Assembly: GCA_026004775.1 (NCBI GenBank)
Contig: BPJU01000002.1
Coordinates: forward strand, 180,435 to 244,434
Reading direction: 5' to 3'
Source of the DNA: Pirellulaceae bacterium
GTDB taxonomy: Bacteria > Planctomycetota > Planctomycetia > Pirellulales > Pirellulaceae
Length of the DNA: 64,000 nt
A model generated the notes under the pieces. It worked only from the letters and a program-made list of their open reading frames with translations. It searched no databases and was not told the origin of the DNA. The position numbers and the translations under genes were made by a program. Within the stretch, counting starts at the first letter, position 1. Every line of letters begins with the position of its first letter. Positions 8,597 to 17,583 of the stretch are shown piece by piece.

Positions 8597-10681
8597 ATGG
8601 AGACGCTGATCGGAAAAATTGGGCGGCGCGACCTTTTGCTGGGTACCGTTTTCGGATCTTTGTCGTGGCTGCTGGGTGCTCCGCTCCGTGCTTCCCAGTT
8701 TGGCCGGCTGGGTTGCTGTTCCGGTGACGATCCGATGGGGTGTTTGCGGTGTCACCGTTATGACGTTTTAGTGGCGACCTTGGAGGCCCAGTTGTGTTGT
8801 CTTTGGGGGGGCGAGCCGGCCGACGACCCCCACGCCGTGGCCCAGGACGTACTGGCGTTTGTGGAGAGTTTGGATTTTCCGCTGCAACGCGGTATATGTG
8901 GGGCGCTTGGCTGGATTGACCTATATGCGGTTCGCCATACGTTCCGGAGGCTTTCGAAGTTAAGCATCGACGAACGGCGAGCGGTACTGAATCAGGGTGA
9001 GTATCCGGTGGGGAGGCGAGGAACCGCCCGCCTGATCCGATGGGAATGTGACTACGTGCTGCACACGGCGATCAGCGCCATCGCCATGCTCGGGCGGCTG
9101 GTGACCCATTCGCGGCACCCCGCACGCACTCTGGTTCGGATGACCTGGTCCTCGGCCTGCCAGGAACCGTCGAGCCTGGTTCACATGCCGGCTCCATCCT
9201 ACCCGGACCTCTCCCAGCCGTACGATGTGTGCATCGTCGGATCAGGGGCCGGCGGAGCCGTTGTTGCTGCTCGAGCCGCACAAGAGGGGTTGCGGGTAAT
9301 ACTGGTCGAGTCCGGAGATTGGGTCAGTCCCGATGCCCTGGTGGATCGAGTGGACGGCGACAAGGGGATGGTGATCCAGCCGGCACGGGATGATCATGTG
9401 CTGATGCGTCTGTACCGAAACTCGGGAGTTCAGATCGCCGGAAACTTGACCGGACTGGTGCGCAGCCGTCTGGACCTGCTCTTGCCATGGCGGCGCCACC
9501 AGATTGCTCCCCGCCAAACGATCAACGTCATCCAAGCGGATGTCGTGGGAGGCGGCCCATACGTCAATAACGCCATCCACCTTCGGATAAAAGAGCACGT
9601 GTGGAACCGTTGGAAGGAGCGCCGTCCGCCAGGCGTGGACTACCAGCAGCTTTGCCAGCGGATGCAGCAGATTGAGTTGGAACTGGGCGTCAACGAAACG
9701 GCAGTCTGGAAAGGAGCGGGTGAGCGGAGTTGGCGTTTCGTCGAAGGGGCACGGCTGCTGGGCTGCGAAGTGAAGCCCACGCCGGTTTCGATCCGCGAAC
9801 ACGGTTTCCCGTGCGGTTCGGATAACTCGGTGGATCCGTTCGGCAACCACGTGGGCGGTTTGCATCCGTATGACCCGTTTGGCCCCAACAGCTACTTGAT
9901 GCGTGCTTTGCATGCGTCACCGCCGGCCGTGGTCGCCTACCGTACTCGGGCAGAGGCGTTCGATCTGGTCGCTTCTACCGGCGGAGTTACCGTCGAAGCT
10001 TTGTTGGCCGAGGACCGGCGTGGCGTCGCCAAAGGGGCAGCCGGACGCCCGGTTCGCATTCGGGCACGCTACTATGTACTGGCTGCCGGAGCCGTTGCCA
10101 GTACACAACTGCTGCGCGCCAGCCTGGACCGCCGCGGCCTGACCGCCCGCGGACTTGGCCAGCGATTTACCGCCAACGTCGTTGCGCCGGTGTACGCCAT
10201 TTACGACCGCCCCGTTCGCTCTCCCGACAGCCAACGGCCCGAACCAGGCATCGCCCAGTGCTTCTTTATCGAACCGAAATATGAGTCCGACGGCCGCTCG
10301 TGGCGCATCGTCGAACCGGCCATCGAAAACTGGTTCCACTATCCCGGTTCACTGGCCATCGCCGTTACCGGATGGTTCGACGAGTACGCGCGACTGATGC
10401 GCAGATACGAAAACATGGTAATCGCCGGAATGGTCGTGCCCACAAAAGTCCGGCCGGAAAATCGTATTCTCCCGGATGGTCGCATCGAACTGGAACTGGA
10501 CAATGAGGAGTTCGAGCTATTGCTGAAAGGCATCGAATGCATCGGTGAAATTTTCCTGGCCGCCGCTACTGCGGATAACGGCGTTGCGCTCTACCTGCCC
10601 ACCAAGGCTATACTCTTGGACGCCTGCCAAAGACCTGTTGAAATTCGGGACTGCCCGGCAATTGCGGTGGGCATTGGATGA
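8597..10681 (+). pseudogene. Tat-exported GMC-type oxidoreductase with gluconate dehydrogenase subunit-3-like N-terminus (frameshifted, N-terminal part)
   Basis: Start at 8597 (GAGG 8 bases upstream) gives a twin-arginine signal, GRRDLLLG, at about residues 8-15. A helical N-terminal region of about 170 residues resembles gluconate 2-dehydrogenase subunit 3. It is followed by an FAD-binding Rossmann motif, GSGAGGAVVAARAAQEG, near residue 215, and then a GMC oxidoreductase body. The reading frame then goes wrong at about 10600-10640 and ends at 10681 without the GMC C-terminal domain, which continues one frame over to 10937. The intact protein (about 780 residues) would be a periplasmic FAD sugar or alcohol dehydrogenase with its small subunit fused on. 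One inserted base, real or a sequencing error, explains the break. Confidence 0.75.
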
Positions 10682-10937
10682 AGTCCGCCGGCGCGGTCCT
10701 GCATTCTTGAACCTCTGCACCGCTCATCCCCAAGGCGGTAACCCGCTCGGCGACGTAGTCGATCCTGCCTCGTTCCGAGTCCAATTGGAAGACGGGCGGA
10801 TCGTTGGCAACTTGTTTGTGGCGGATGCCAGTATTTTTCCTGCCGGCTGTGAGGTTAATCCGCAACTCACGGTCAAAGCTCTGGCCAGCTTCGCCGCCGA
10901 CAGCCTGATTGCGCTGGTCAAGCGCCCAACCACCTAG
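10620..10937 (+). pseudogene. C-terminal domain of the frameshifted GMC oxidoreductase
   Basis: This stretch, one frame ahead of the preceding part, carries the GMC C-terminal signature: LCTAHPQGGNPLGD, with the catalytic-type His, and then NLFVADASIFPAGCEVNPQ and a closing helix. The frame is open back to about 10545, but the residues before 10620 do not look like protein. It belongs to the upstream oxidoreductase and cannot function alone. Confidence 0.75.
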
Positions 10938-10997
10938 CTGCCGCCGGACGATCGCTCCTCGGCCGCAGGCGAAAGCGATGGATATCATGCTACGGCA

Positions 10998-12086
10998 TTA
11001 CTTGGGCTTCAAACCCGCCGGGCATGTTGCGCACACCAGCCGCCGGCATCCCGGCCGCATCAGTTGCCATCGCCATTGGAAAGTAGGGTGGGCACAGTTG
11101 GGGCAGACGGCAGGTTCTACGGAATCGGTCAACGGATCGAACACCGCCTTCAGAGCGACCGGATCGCCTTTGTCAGGCCGAATCAGCAGGTCAACGAGCA
11201 GTTTGGCTTGGTGGATTATGGCCGTCCAGAGCAGTCTCAATTGGACGGCGAGTCGGTACTTGTCGATCAATTCCGCGATGCGTATTTGCGCCTCCCGTTC
11301 GATTGCTGCTACTCGTTTGGCTGTCTCTTCGGGATTGGTCGTGCGCCGCTGTCCGGCAAGCAGTTCCCGTTTCAAATCGTCATAGTAGCAGCGCATCCTT
11401 TCCGTTTGCTTGCGGACGCGCTCCTGAAGCTCGCGCTGGCGGAGGTTAGCCAAACCGGACACGGTGCGTAGAGCGCTCTGCTGAGCGACATCGAATCCCT
11501 GCGCCACCGTTGCACGGCGCACCTCCGGCAACAGGATGGAAGGCTGGCGCGCCAAGGACGCGGGGTCCAACAGCCGCTCCCAATGCCTCATCAACCGCAG
11601 GTAGTGCAGGTCCACAGCCGCCACAATCAGATCGTCTTCCCGCTGGTCACTGGAGAATGTTACCTGGAACCAGTACACCGCCTGGGGAAAGTCCAGGGGG
11701 CGCACGCGGGTGCATTCCCACGTTGAGCCTTCGGGGAACGTAAAAGCGCGGCCGAGACGAGCGTCCAGGTTGTGAGGAATGGCATGTGAGACGAGGCGCC
11801 ATAAATGCAGTTGGCGCGCCCGCTGGATAGCCTGCTGGAGGAAGGTGTCGATCAGCGGCGTACCGAAGCTGGCCAACTGCGCCTGCGGGTGCTCGGGAAG
11901 CGCCTCGGTGTCAAAGACAATCCGGCAAACGTCGATTTCCTCGGGGCGAATGTCCGGACGGTCCGGAGCCACGAGAACGTCGTAAACTTGCGGCTCGATC
12001 TCATCCCACACCCCGCCCGTTACTTCCAGATAGTCGCGCACGAATTGTTCGAGCGGCGTGCGCTGGTTTTCTGTGACAGCAGTCAT
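10998..12086 (-). CDS. Zinc-ribbon partner protein of the SNF2 helicase (intact copy)
   Basis: This 362-residue protein starts 3 bases after the stop of the SNF2 helicase gene, so the two are almost certainly translated together. Residues 1-205 are an alpha/beta domain I do not recognise. Residues about 212-290 are a charged helical, coiled-coil-like stretch. The C-terminus is a four-cysteine zinc ribbon (C328, C331, C352, C355). It is probably a DNA-binding or assembly subunit for the helicase (inference). The gene spans the left end of the tandem duplication (11450), so only its first 213 codons were copied; this left-hand copy is complete. Confidence 0.7.
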   Translation of the reverse strand: MTAVTENQRTPLEQFVRDYLEVTGGVWDEIEPQVYDVLVAPDRPDIRPEEIDVCRIVFDTEALPEHPQAQLASFGTPLIDTFLQQAIQRARQLHLWRLVSHAIPHNLDARLGRAFTFPEGSTWECTRVRPLDFPQAVYWFQVTFSSDQREDDLIVAAVDLHYLRLMRHWERLLDPASLARQPSILLPEVRRATVAQGFDVAQQSALRTVSGLANLRQRELQERVRKQTERMRCYYDDLKRELLAGQRRTTNPEETAKRVAAIEREAQIRIAELIDKYRLAVQLRLLWTAIIHQAKLLVDLLIRPDKGDPVALKAVFDPLTDSVEPAVCPNCAHPTFQWRWQLMRPGCRRLVCATCPAGLKPK

Positions 12087-12089
12087 GGT

Positions 12090-14258
12090 TCAGCGATCCG
12101 GCGCAAAACGGTCTCCAAAAAGGCGGTCGTCATACGCGCGTTGCCGCAGGTACGCTTCCTTGGCGGCCAGCAGCCGCTCACCTAATTCCTCCATCCGCCG
12201 GTGGAATTCCTGATCGTCCGGCGAGTCAGCCCATAGGTCGGCTACCATGTCCGCAAACTCGCGATCCTCGTCCAAGTTGCCCAACACCATGTCGATTTCA
12301 CCGATCACCATTTCGAACATGTTGAGTTTGGCCTGGAGCAGATACAGGATCGATTCTTCGATGGTACCCTGCGACACCAGATTGAATACGTATACGTCAT
12401 GCTTTTGTCCAATGCGGCTGAGCCGCCCGACCCGCTGCTCGATTTTCATCGGGTTCCACGGCAGATCGAAGTTGCAAATCCCATGGGCGAACTGCAAATT
12501 GCGTCCCTCACTTCCCGACTCGGTACACACGAGCAACCGAGCCGATTGACGGAACTGCTGGATCGCCTGCTCCTTGGCCAGGCGATTCAGACCTCCGTGA
12601 AAGACGGCCACTTCATGACCGGCCTCGGCCAGACGTTTGGCCAGCATTTCTTGAGTGGCCCGGAACTGGGTAAAAACCACGAGCTTGTCCGGGAATTCGT
12701 CCAGAAGAGCCAGCAGCCGTTCTACCTTCGAGCTGTTGGTTTGAGCGGCACAGGCTTCGGCCAGCGCTTCTAACTCTTGCCTTTCCTCCGTCGGAAGCCC
12801 AGGGTATTCGGCCAACCGCAGCAACGTCCCTGAGGCGGCGTAGCACGAACTGCCCATCGCGACTTGCAGCGCCACGAGCGCCGTACGCTCAAACCGCTTG
12901 GCGGTCGGGCACGGCGGTCCCGCCTGGCCCGGGGCGCGTTCGAGACTGTTTGCCGCCCTGGCCGCTCTGCTGCGCGATCCGGACGTAAGCTGCCATTGTT
13001 TTCGCACCCATCGGCCGACGGATTTGTACAACTCCGCTTCCGGCTGCCACGGTTCCACAGATTCGGTCCGGGCTATTCGACGTGTAAATTGCAATCCCAC
13101 AGTGCTGCGCCGATTGCGCACCATCACTTCAGCTAACAAAGCGTGCAACTGCCCGATATTCTTGGGCATCATTTTGTCCCGGCTGTCCACAAACCGGCGC
13201 AGAAATTGCTTGGATGTACTGAGTAATCCGGGTTCTAACAGAGTTACCAGGTTAAACAATTCCTCTAAATGGTTCTGCACCGGAGTGGCCGTCAGCAGCA
13301 GCACATATTGCTTGCGGATCTGGCTTGCCAGTTTCCAAACCAAGGTAGAGCGGTTCCGCAAGTGATGCGCTTCATCAATGATCAACATGTCCCAGTGCTG
13401 TTCAGCGATCGCATGCCGGTGCGGCTCCCGCTTGGCGGTGTGGATCGAGGCGATAATGCGATCGAATCGCCGCCAGGCATCCTGTCCTGCGCTGCGGAAT
13501 TCCGGGGCATCATGACTGATGAAGTCCAGCGAGAACTTGCGGCGCATCTCGCCCTGCCATTGTTCGATGAGCGACGGAGGAACCAACACCAGCGTGCGCT
13601 TGGCCAGACCCCGCAAGGTCAACTCCGACAGGATCAACCCCGCCTCGACCGTCTTGCCCAACCCCACCTCGTCACACAACAAGGCTCGGCCACGGAATCG
13701 GCGGAGCACCGTCTTGGCCGTGGCAATTTGATGCTCCAACAGCTCCATGTCGCGGACCAACGGCAGGCAGATCAGCTGATCGAAACCGCCGTGGACCGAA
13801 AGCTGCGCCGCACGCTGAGCCAGCAGAAGGTCGACGGGTTCTCCCCAGCGCGCATGACAACCGGCTGTCCCGAACGCGGCTTGCACATCCACGCCAATCA
13901 CCAACCCTCCCTCGAGAGTCGATTCGGCAGTGACGGGTGGCGAGAATAGTTCGCGGACAAGACGATAGCGCCCCGCCCCTAAATACTCGATGAAGATCCC
14001 AGCCGTGTTCTCCGGACGCCACTGCCAATCGGGAGGGATAATCAGCCGATAGGTTCCGTTAGCGTCGGCTTCAAACTCGAGCGGCTCATTTTCCGGCCCG
14101 ACAAAGCTCACCTCCGGCCCCAGCATTTGGGCCAGCAGTTCCGGCACCGGCAAACAACATGACTCGAGGTCCGCCGCCGAAAAGACCACTTCTACGCGGT
14201 CACCGACTTCCCAATCGGCCAACAATCCTTGTCGAAAGCTCGTTCCTGAAAATTTCAC
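12090..14258 (-). CDS. SNF2/RapA-type DNA helicase-translocase (copy 1)
   Basis: This 722-residue protein has an N-terminal region (about 1-165) of unknown fold, then a SNF2 ATPase: Walker A DEVGLGKT at 196-203, DEAH at 295-298 and TATP at 323-326. The second RecA lobe has VFTQFRATQEML, VFHGGLN, GRNLQ and motif VI QRVGRLSRIGQ. Members of this group, such as RapA, move along duplex DNA to displace RNA polymerase or other proteins; others sit in phage-defence loci. Here it is paired with a zinc-ribbon protein beginning 3 bases after its stop. The copy at 20969-23137 is identical. Confidence 0.9.
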   Translation of the reverse strand: MKFSGTSFRQGLLADWEVGDRVEVVFSAADLESCCLPVPELLAQMLGPEVSFVGPENEPLEFEADANGTYRLIIPPDWQWRPENTAGIFIEYLGAGRYRLVRELFSPPVTAESTLEGGLVIGVDVQAAFGTAGCHARWGEPVDLLLAQRAAQLSVHGGFDQLICLPLVRDMELLEHQIATAKTVLRRFRGRALLCDEVGLGKTVEAGLILSELTLRGLAKRTLVLVPPSLIEQWQGEMRRKFSLDFISHDAPEFRSAGQDAWRRFDRIIASIHTAKREPHRHAIAEQHWDMLIIDEAHHLRNRSTLVWKLASQIRKQYVLLLTATPVQNHLEELFNLVTLLEPGLLSTSKQFLRRFVDSRDKMMPKNIGQLHALLAEVMVRNRRSTVGLQFTRRIARTESVEPWQPEAELYKSVGRWVRKQWQLTSGSRSRAARAANSLERAPGQAGPPCPTAKRFERTALVALQVAMGSSCYAASGTLLRLAEYPGLPTEERQELEALAEACAAQTNSSKVERLLALLDEFPDKLVVFTQFRATQEMLAKRLAEAGHEVAVFHGGLNRLAKEQAIQQFRQSARLLVCTESGSEGRNLQFAHGICNFDLPWNPMKIEQRVGRLSRIGQKHDVYVFNLVSQGTIEESILYLLQAKLNMFEMVIGEIDMVLGNLDEDREFADMVADLWADSPDDQEFHRRMEELGERLLAAKEAYLRQRAYDDRLFGDRFAPDR

Positions 14259-14432
14259 GGCGCTTCCTGCTCAACTGTGGTGCCGAAGCGGCGAGCCATC
14301 CGCCTGCCTTCTTCAGGCCAGGCGCAATCGATTGTCATCCGCCAGCGGCCCAAAGGACCTCCACGTGCATGGAGTGATTGTTTCACAAGAGCAGGCAACA
14401 GTCAATCGGAATTCGAAGAACGCTTGGGGCAT

Positions 14433-15506
14433 CTAGCCGGCCTGGGATTCGACTGTATCGAGTGCCCGCAACACCAGGTCGGTCATCTGTGTGGTTCGCA
14501 ATCGCCCTCCAAGGTCCGGAGTGCGTTCCGCCGAATGGGCAAGAGCGTGCCTGACGGCTTGTTCCAAGCGCTGAGCGGCCGCTACCGTTTCTGGGTGCCC
14601 GAGCCACGTGAGCATCATGCCGGCCGACAGTATCATCGCCAGGGGATTGGCAATCTGTTTGCCCGCAATGTCCGGAGCCGACCCGTGGGCAGGTTGGAAC
14701 ACAGCGTGGCGCTCCCCTACGTCGGCCGATGGTGCCAGCCCCATTCCGCCAACGAGAGCTGCCCCGAGATCGCTCAAGATATCCCCAAACATGTTCTCGG
14801 TAACCATTACATCGAACGACTCGGGCCGCAGCACCATGTGCAGCGCTGCAGCATCGACGTAGAGGCACTCGGTCTCTACATCGGGATACTGTTGAGCGAC
14901 ATCGAAAAACACTTGGCGAAAAAAGGCCATTGCCGGCAGGACGTTCGCCTTGTCCACCAGCGTTACCCGGCCGCACCTGCGGCGAGCCCACAGGAAGGCG
15001 GCATGAAACAACCGCTCACTCCCGGTTCGGCTAATGCGCATCACATCGCGCACTTCCTCGGCGCATCGCTGGGATTCACGGCGAGCCCAGAATAGGCCCT
15101 CCGTGCTTTCGCGGATTAACAGGATATCAATCGACTTCAGCCGCTCACTTCTTAACGGAGAAGCCGCTGGGTCCCACAACCGAACCGGCCGCAAACCACA
15201 GTACAGATCCAGTTCCTCCCGAAGATCCACCTGCGGGGTCACCTCTCGGCCGTCCGGCCAGCGGACCGACGGCAAGCCCATTGCTCCCAACAGAACGGCA
15301 TCGGCTTGCCGGCATGCTTCCAGCGTTTCGGGTGGCAGTGGCTGGCCGCATTTTTGATATGTGGCTGCTCCGGCTTCGTGGTACGAGAGCTCGAGCTTGG
15401 CTTCGGTCCAGTCGCCTTCCAGTCTTTGCAGGACGCGCACGGCTTCGCCCATTACTTCCGGACCAATTCCATCGCCCGGCAGCACAGCGATGCGAAATAC
15501 GTGCAC
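14433..15506 (-). CDS. Isocitrate/isopropylmalate dehydrogenase family protein (copy 1)
   Basis: This 357-residue protein carries the family landmarks in order: GDGIGPE (11-17), RESTEG (132-137), the lysine region DKAN (185-188), ENMFGDILSD with the metal-binding aspartates (about 237-246), and the nucleotide site AHGSAPDIAGK (273-283). It should be an NAD(P)-dependent decarboxylating dehydrogenase of a 2-hydroxy acid such as isopropylmalate, isocitrate or tartrate; the substrate cannot be fixed. No leucine-pathway genes are nearby. It lies 44 bases after the sulfatase gene on the same strand, probably in one transcript. The copy at 23312-24385 is identical. Confidence 0.85.
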   Translation of the reverse strand: MHVFRIAVLPGDGIGPEVMGEAVRVLQRLEGDWTEAKLELSYHEAGAATYQKCGQPLPPETLEACRQADAVLLGAMGLPSVRWPDGREVTPQVDLREELDLYCGLRPVRLWDPAASPLRSERLKSIDILLIRESTEGLFWARRESQRCAEEVRDVMRISRTGSERLFHAAFLWARRRCGRVTLVDKANVLPAMAFFRQVFFDVAQQYPDVETECLYVDAAALHMVLRPESFDVMVTENMFGDILSDLGAALVGGMGLAPSADVGERHAVFQPAHGSAPDIAGKQIANPLAMILSAGMMLTWLGHPETVAAAQRLEQAVRHALAHSAERTPDLGGRLRTTQMTDLVLRALDTVESQAG

Positions 15507-15550
15507 CGAATCACTCCTTGTCCTGGCCCTGCCGCTTCAAGAAAGGCGCC

Positions 15551-17458
15551 TCATTGCTCCGATTCCCACGAGGGAGGGATCACTCCCCATTGCTCGAGCA
15601 AATTCCGCTTCGTACGCGGAAAGTATTGGCTATATCGAGCGGGAGTGCCGGGCACCTCGTCGGGAAGGGATTGGAGAAAGCTGGCGTACGTACTGCCCTG
15701 CGCGCCCAAGGACTCCAGCGCCTGAAGTGCGGCCAACGCGGCAAACAGCCCGTTTTTTCTCGGATCGGCATAATCCAGGAGCAGTTGTCGCGCGGCTGTA
15801 CGAGTCGGCTCGCCGGCGGCCCATTGAGCCAACGCTCGGGCGGCCGTAATCCGCACATCCGCCGACGGGTCCTTCAAAGTGGCACCCAAAGTCGATTCGC
15901 TGGCCTTCACCGCTGCCTCGCCGTGCATCAATACTCCCATAACCGCCCAGTACCGGACCGTCGGATCGGGATCGGACAGCCGTTCGACAAGCTGGCCCAT
16001 TTCGGCCGCCTCCAAGCGGCTGGCCCAGTCAGCCGTTTCCTGGATGCGCTCCCAGGGCAGCGCATCGGGGCGGCGGGCCAAATCGTAGGGCGAACCGCCG
16101 CCGCTCCGCTCGTGCATCTGGCCTTCCGGTAACAACGCCACATCGCGGATCGCCCGCTGGTGTTCCTCTAGCACCCGCCGCATCCTTTCCAGCACCTCCC
16201 GATGTTCCGGGGACCCGGCCAGGTTGTGGATCTCGTGCGGATCATTCGCGAGATCGTAAAGCTCCTCAGGCTCACGAGGCACCTGCCAGAAGCGTGACTG
16301 AGCCGCATTGGTCTTTCCTTCCAGATACATCGCCCGCCAGATGCGCGTGGTAGGAGTGGTCAGTTGGTACGGCAAATACTGGCCGTGGGAAACATGTGTC
16401 CAATAATTGCGCAGATAGACGTAGCGTCCGTCGGTAACACTCCGCACGCAATCTCCACATTCATCCATGCGGGCGCGTTCGCCGAACGTATATTGGGGAG
16501 GATCTTCCTGATAGGGTCCGGCAAAGGCCCGTCCTTGCATCCACGGCGGAGGCTGGATACCCGCAATACTTAAGACCGTGGGCGCCAAGTCGACGAAGTT
16601 CACCAAACGATCCGACTTCCCGCCGATCTGATATTCCCGGGGAGCCAGATGTTGCCATTTGGGAGGGAAATAGACCACCATGGGAACGTGCAAACCTGAT
16701 TGGCCTGCCCACCGCTTGTGTCGCGGCATACCGCTGCCATGATCGGCGAAGTAAAACACGATGGTATCTTCCGCCAAACCATCTTCTTCTAACTCAGCAA
16801 GCCGCCTGCCGGCATCCGCATCAGCCTCGCTCACTTGATCGTAATACTGAGCCCAATCGTGACGCACTTCGGGCGTGTCCGGGTGATACGGCGGGACTTG
16901 CACGGCATTCGGGTCGGTCACCAACCGGTGCGGGCGGCGGCGTATCTGGCTCTCGTGACTCTTCGTGGAATTGAACACCGCAAAAAACGGCTGGCCCGGC
17001 TTGCGGTTGCGCCAATGAGCCCGCTGCGAGGAGTCGTCCCATGTCCCCGGAGGTTTGGGCACGTTGTAATCCTCCTTCACATTATTCGTACAATAATAGC
17101 CGGCTTCGCGAAGAAGTTGCGGAAAAAGTACCACACCGGAAGGCAAGGGAACCATCGAGCGCATGTGGATGGTGCCCGTACTGGAAGGATACATGCCGGT
17201 GATGATCGCGGTGCGGGCAGGAGCACATACGGGCACGCACGACCAGGCATGAGTGAAGATCATCCCTTTACGGGCCAGAGCGTCGACGTGCGGTGTCCGC
17301 GCCAGCCGGTCTCCGTAACAACCCATGTGGGGGCCGTGATCTTCGCTGGTCAACCACAAAATATTAGGGCGCTCCGCCCCCCGCAGCCATTCGTCAACAC
17401 CAACCAACAGGACACTAACAATTATCACCCACCGGCCAGTTGATAGAAAACAGTTCAT
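15551..17458 (-). CDS. Secreted sulfatase with C-terminal HEAT-like repeats (copy 1)
   Basis: This 635-residue protein has an N-terminal hydrophobic signal (about 9-22) and then a sulfatase domain beginning PNILWLTSEDHGPH. The formylglycine motif is C78-x-P80-x-R82, the cysteine being converted to the catalytic residue by a maturation enzyme not present in this window. After the sulfatase fold, about residues 475-600 look like HEAT-type helical repeats (DPDPTVRYWAVMG, DPSADVRITAARAL). That extension may dock substrate or partners. It probably cleaves sulfate esters or N-sulfate groups of sulfated polysaccharides outside the cytoplasm. The copy at 24430-26337 is identical. Confidence 0.88.
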   Translation of the reverse strand: MNCFLSTGRWVIIVSVLLVGVDEWLRGAERPNILWLTSEDHGPHMGCYGDRLARTPHVDALARKGMIFTHAWSCVPVCAPARTAIITGMYPSSTGTIHMRSMVPLPSGVVLFPQLLREAGYYCTNNVKEDYNVPKPPGTWDDSSQRAHWRNRKPGQPFFAVFNSTKSHESQIRRRPHRLVTDPNAVQVPPYHPDTPEVRHDWAQYYDQVSEADADAGRRLAELEEDGLAEDTIVFYFADHGSGMPRHKRWAGQSGLHVPMVVYFPPKWQHLAPREYQIGGKSDRLVNFVDLAPTVLSIAGIQPPPWMQGRAFAGPYQEDPPQYTFGERARMDECGDCVRSVTDGRYVYLRNYWTHVSHGQYLPYQLTTPTTRIWRAMYLEGKTNAAQSRFWQVPREPEELYDLANDPHEIHNLAGSPEHREVLERMRRVLEEHQRAIRDVALLPEGQMHERSGGGSPYDLARRPDALPWERIQETADWASRLEAAEMGQLVERLSDPDPTVRYWAVMGVLMHGEAAVKASESTLGATLKDPSADVRITAARALAQWAAGEPTRTAARQLLLDYADPRKNGLFAALAALQALESLGAQGSTYASFLQSLPDEVPGTPARYSQYFPRTKRNLLEQWGVIPPSWESEQ

Positions 17459-17583
17459 GATCGGTCACCCCAAAATGCTTACATTTCTTGCCCGCACCAT
17501 TTCTCTCAATATTGCAACCATTCAGTTGACAATTCGATTGGCGAAAGTAATTCAAATTTTTTTCCGATTATGTGCGTGCCGGA

